Program-made: the position numbers and the translations under genes
Shown: positions 60,911 through 64,000 of the stretch, piece by piece
Layout of the letters: the number at the start of each line of letters is the position of its first letter
Numbering within the stretch: position 1 is the stretch's first letter
Source of the DNA: CAWACP01 sp963832965
Lineage (GTDB): Bacteria > Acidobacteriota > Terriglobia > Bryobacterales > Bryobacteraceae
Assembly (NCBI GenBank): GCA_963832965.1
Contig: CAWHVW010000002.1
Location: forward strand, 1 to 64,000
Reading direction: 5' to 3'
DNA: 64,000 nt
Notes under the pieces: model-generated
Seen by the model: the letters and a program-made list of their open reading frames with translations, nothing else
Told to the model about the DNA's origin: nothing
The model's database searches: none

Positions 60911-62177
60911 ATCGCAGCGCCTCGATCGGATCGATTCGCGACGCCTTCATCGCCGGATAGATGCCGAACACCACGCCCACCGCGGCCGACACGCCGAAAG
61001 CCATCAGGATGGAAGAACTGGTCACAATGGTCTTCCATTGCGCCGCGTGCGCAATCATCCACGAAAGCAGGTAGCCGAAGGCGATGCCGAGCAGTCCTCC
61101 GCCCACCGAGATCAGCACGGATTCCACCAAAAACTGCCGCACGATGTCCGCTCGCCGGGCGCCCACCGCGCGCCGCACGCCAATCTCCCGCGTCCGTTCC
61201 AGCACCGTGGCCAGCACGATGTTCATGATTCCGATGCCGCCCACCAGCAGCGAAATCGCCGCGATGGCCACCATCACGTAGGTGAAGATGGTCTGAGAGC
61301 GCTGCTGCTCGGCCAGCAGCGCGGCCGGAATGGTGACGTTGAAATCCTGCACGGAATGGTGCGTGGAGTTCAGAATCGCGCTCACCACCCCAGCCGTCTC
61401 AATGCTGTCCGCGCCCGGCGCCAGCCGCAGATCCACGCCATCCAGTTCATCCTTGAAACTGCCGCCCTGGTCCCAGAACCGGTATTGATACGTGTTGAGG
61501 GGCACGTACACGACGTTGTTGGGATCCTCCGCCGCTCCGCCGGCTTCGCCCGCCGGCGTTTCCACCTGCGATCGCAGCACGCCCACCACCTGCAGCCATG
61601 TATCGTTCACTTTGACGAACTTGCCCACCGCCGGCCCGTATCCGAGCACGCCGGTTTTCGCCGTCTCGCCGAGAACGCACACGGCGGCGCTGGCTTCGTC
61701 ATCATCGTCATTGAAGAAAGTCCCCTCCTCGAGCGCCCAGTTGTGAATGCCCGCATAAGACGGCTGCACTCCGTATAATTCCGGCAACTCGTGCGCGGGC
61801 CGCGGCAGCACTCGCGCCGGATGCAGGCTGCGCCGCGCGGCGATCAGGGCCACGCCCTCCACGTTGGCCTTGAGGATGCGGACGTCGCGGGCGGTGAGGC
61901 CGGGCGAGGAGCGCCGCCGCTGCTGCAATTCCTGCTGGCTGGAGGCCGGCCGCGACTGCACCAGAATATTGCGAACGCCGAGCTGCTCGATGAAGCGCAG
62001 CGATTCCTCGCGCGCGCCCGCGCCGATGGCCAGCATCCCAATCACCGCGCCCACGCCGAAAATGATGCCCAGCGCGGTGAGAAACGTCCGCGTCTTCTGC
62101 AGAAACAGGCTCTGGAACGCCAGCGCAACGTCAGACCAGTAGCGCGCCGGGCTCCACCGGGACATGGATTCGCTCAT
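60903..62177 (-). CDS. MacB-type ABC transporter permease without ATPase domain
   Basis: 424 residues from ATG 62177 (MSESMSRWSPARYWSDVALA), overlapping the HlyD gene by 4 bases. TM1 KTRTFLTALGIIFGVGAVIG, MacB periplasmic core, three C-terminal helices (FTYVMVAIAAISLLVGGIGI, TREIGVRRAVGARRADIVRQ, LLGIAFGYLLSWMIAHAAQW), end RIDPIEALRYE. There is no nucleotide-binding domain, so an ATPase must come from elsewhere, probably right of the window. Confidence 0.92.
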   Translation of the reverse strand: MSESMSRWSPARYWSDVALAFQSLFLQKTRTFLTALGIIFGVGAVIGMLAIGAGAREESLRFIEQLGVRNILVQSRPASSQQELQQRRRSSPGLTARDVRILKANVEGVALIAARRSLHPARVLPRPAHELPELYGVQPSYAGIHNWALEEGTFFNDDDDEASAAVCVLGETAKTGVLGYGPAVGKFVKVNDTWLQVVGVLRSQVETPAGEAGGAAEDPNNVVYVPLNTYQYRFWDQGGSFKDELDGVDLRLAPGADSIETAGVVSAILNSTHHSVQDFNVTIPAALLAEQQRSQTIFTYVMVAIAAISLLVGGIGIMNIVLATVLERTREIGVRRAVGARRADIVRQFLVESVLISVGGGLLGIAFGYLLSWMIAHAAQWKTIVTSSSILMAFGVSAAVGVVFGIYPAMKASRIDPIEALRYE

Positions 62178-63529
62178 TTGGAAATCGCCTGCGAAGCCGA
62201 GGTGCTCGAATCGCTCTTCTTCTTCGCCTGCTTGCTCGGATCGGCCAGGGCCACCACCTGCCGCTCGGGCAGACCGGAGATCACCACCTGGCTCTCGCTG
62301 CGCCGCACCAGTTTCACGTCGCGCGGGGCAAATCCGTTGCCGGAAGGCACGTACACGAACGTTCTCCCGTTTTCTTCGAACATTGCCTGAGCGGGCAGCC
62401 AAAGCGCCCCGCGGACGGTATCGGTGGTGATAGCCACGCGTGCGCTCATGCCCGGGCGCAACTCCGGCGCGGGGTGTTCCAGAGTGATCCGGCAATCGAA
62501 ATGGCGATCCCACGGCGACCCGGTGGTGCCGCCCAGGTCCTTCACCCGCCCGTTGAAGCGCTGGCCCGGAGCGCCGATCACCTGCACTTCCGCCTGCTGG
62601 CCCGTGGCGATGTGGCCGCGGTCCACTTCGGCGATGGTCGCGGTCACTTCCCAATTGTCCAGGTCGGGGATTTCAACCACAGCCATTCCCGGATTCACCC
62701 GGTCGCCCACCTGAAAGGGGGAGAGCGTCATGCCGTCGATGAAAAAATTGAGCGCTGTGTTCAGCTTGACGGCCACGTATCCGGCGCGATGAGCGGTGAG
62801 CGTCATGGCGTCGATGTTCCGGCGAGCGGCCGCGGCCTGCACCTGGGCCTTTCCGCGAGCCGCTTCCTGCATCGCAATAGCCGCTTCGTCGGTGGATTTC
62901 TGGTTGTTCAGATTCTGCTCCAGTTCGGCCAGGGTTGCACGGGCGTCCGTCACCGCCATGTCATTTTCTTTCGCCGTGATTGTCGCGCTGATGGGATCCT
63001 TTTGCGCTTCCAGCTCGGCAAGGCGCACGTCCGATTTGGCCTTGAGCAACGCGTAACTGTTCTCTTCCTTTTGCGCCTCCAGTTGCGCGCGCGCCTGCGC
63101 TACCTTCTGTTCCGCTTCCGCGACGTCGGCTTCCGCCTCGCGCAGGTTGAACTCCTGCTCGGTGGTGTCGAACTCCACCACTTTGTCTCCCGGCGCCACG
63201 CGCTCTCCGGATTTGCGCAAGAACGTAATATGGATTTCGCCTCCGCCGGTCATGGGCGCGGTCAGCGTCTCCGAGTTGCCGCCGCGCAGTTCGCCGAGGG
63301 CATGAACGGTGAAAGTCACGTCCCCGCGCCGCACTCGCGCCACCGGAATGGGAGCGACGCCCGTGGTTACTACTTTCTGATAGGCGCGCGCCACCACCCA
63401 GACGACGCCGGCCAGCGCGGCCAGGACAATCACCCAAATCGCCAGCCGCCTGACCTGCGCACGCCCGCGCCCTTCCGAAACCGGCACTGTCACCGGCGGC
63501 GGCGGGGCCGTCAACAGACTGGCGCTCAT
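62174..63529 (-). CDS. HlyD/MacA-family periplasmic adaptor
   Basis: 451 residues: one TM (LAIWVIVLAALAGVVWVVAR), a long coiled-coil hairpin (about 115-230, LREAEADVAEAEQKVAQARA), a lipoyl-like part (AHRAGYVAVKLN) and beta-barrel RVNPGMAVVEIPDLDNWEVT with ELRPGMSARVAITTDTVRGA. It connects the permease to the TolC-like protein. ATGA overlaps at both ends place it in one operon. Confidence 0.92.
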   Translation of the reverse strand: MSASLLTAPPPPVTVPVSEGRGRAQVRRLAIWVIVLAALAGVVWVVARAYQKVVTTGVAPIPVARVRRGDVTFTVHALGELRGGNSETLTAPMTGGGEIHITFLRKSGERVAPGDKVVEFDTTEQEFNLREAEADVAEAEQKVAQARAQLEAQKEENSYALLKAKSDVRLAELEAQKDPISATITAKENDMAVTDARATLAELEQNLNNQKSTDEAAIAMQEAARGKAQVQAAAARRNIDAMTLTAHRAGYVAVKLNTALNFFIDGMTLSPFQVGDRVNPGMAVVEIPDLDNWEVTATIAEVDRGHIATGQQAEVQVIGAPGQRFNGRVKDLGGTTGSPWDRHFDCRITLEHPAPELRPGMSARVAITTDTVRGALWLPAQAMFEENGRTFVYVPSGNGFAPRDVKLVRRSESQVVISGLPERQVVALADPSKQAKKKSDSSTSASQAISK

Positions 63530-64000
63530 TGGTTCTCTCCTGGCGCCGGCGGCTCTTCCATGGTCACCCGCGTGCCCGGCGAGACGCCGCGAATGGCCAC
63601 TTCATCGGGATTGCGCGCCAGCACGGCCACTTCCCGTGGCGCATAGACGGAACCCGCGCGAATATACACCACCGGTTTGCCGTGCAGCGTGAACAGCGCC
63701 TTCGCCGGGATGCTGAGCGTATCCGGAATGCGCGTAATCACGAAGTCGGCCGCGGCGTTCATTCCCGGCCGCAGGCGGCTGTCCGGTTGCACGATGGTGG
63801 CGTACGCCTTGAAGCTGCGGATAGGAGGCCACTCGCCAAAGGACTGTTCCGTAAGCGGCGATACGGACGATAGCCGCGCCTCGAAGGTTTTTTCGGGATA
63901 CGCGTCCACGTGCACCATCACTGCCATCCCCGGCGCGATCTTGCCGCGATCCACTTCATCCACGCGGCTCTCCATCTCGAGGGAGGAGAGATCCGGAATG
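63526..64000 (-). CDS. Second HlyD-family adaptor, 5' end outside window
   Basis: C-terminal ~158 residues of another adaptor: the beta-barrel IPDLSSLEMESRVDEVDRGK, AVMVHVDAYPEKTFEARLSS, LRPGMNAAADFVITRIPDTL and SIPAKALFTLHGKPVVYIRA. Open to the window edge. Its stop overlaps the next adaptor's start, so the operon has two different adaptors. Confidence 0.88.
   Translation of the reverse strand, partial: IPDLSSLEMESRVDEVDRGKIAPGMAVMVHVDAYPEKTFEARLSSVSPLTEQSFGEWPPIRSFKAYATIVQPDSRLRPGMNAAADFVITRIPDTLSIPAKALFTLHGKPVVYIRAGSVYAPREVAVLARNPDEVAIRGVSPGTRVTMEEPPAPGENQ

Noticed and set aside
1..64000. tRNA or rRNA genes
   Set aside because: I looked for CCA-ending cloverleaf patterns and conserved TTCGANNC loops between genes and saw none convincing; a covariance search would be decisive.

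Overview
The window looks like an Acidobacteriota chromosome, most likely Bryobacterales/Solibacteraceae-like. It is GC-rich and carries two large FtsX/MacB-type permeases of the acidobacterial 'duplicated orphan permease' style, one of them with its PadR regulator. It also has many secreted proteins, an alginate-export-type porin, a GH3 glycosidase with a PA14 insert and a 1,146-residue protein resembling pyrophosphate-dependent PEP carboxykinase. This is inferred from gene content; there is no rRNA, and I found no tRNA.

Bases 1-7.5 kb hold an OmpA-like protein, a YncE-like propeller, a secreted unknown, an APC permease and a secreted two-repeat protein. All are broken by single-base frame changes, often at homopolymers, while the protein sequence between breaks stays well conserved. 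Sequencing error is at least as likely as decay.

Bases 7.45-12.3 kb are an accessory island of lower GC. An IS1-like element (7481-9999) is fully bounded: exact 18-bp terminal inverted repeats, an 8-bp target duplication (GAAGGGAT), and an interrupted PIN-toxin gene whose two ends can be rejoined in frame. Besides its transposase it carries a divergent three-gene passenger operon ending in a PemK/MazF-like toxin. Next to it lies a reverse transcriptase of the DRT/Abi/unknown-group type with one in-frame amber codon at the conserved Gln of its PQG motif.

Bases 12.5-36 kb are mostly core: an operon of an unknown gene, an ankyrin protein, pheS and pheT; an Amidase_6-like protein; a TPR protein and lipoprotein; MaoC; an adenosine-specific kinase; AraC; VOC; a phosphoesterase; a porin; RNase R; a SpoIIE-type phosphatase; a PadR/permease pair; a Wzm/Wzt-like exporter; and purC, a CvpA-like gene and an HAD phosphatase.

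Bases 36-64 kb hold an oxidoreductase, a small secreted protein whose 3' end and adjoining palindrome are tandemly repeated, a CpaE/TadZ-like ATPase, the PPi-PEPCK candidate, hicBA, an alpha/beta hydrolase, AsmA, a TRAP transporter with fused DctQM, a small RHH locus with an operator-like palindrome, a GT-C-like membrane protein, a pseudogene carrying what looks like an insertion footprint, the GH3 enzyme, a methyltransferase, the second orphan permease, a quinone-reductase-like enzyme, and an efflux operon (two HlyD proteins, a permease and a TolC-like protein) that runs off the right edge.

Two dispersed repeat families lie mainly between genes: a REP-like hairpin (GGCAGSGC-AYG-GCSCTGCC) with compensatory arm changes, and a motif with core CCGCTCCGTNACCGTCGCGG.
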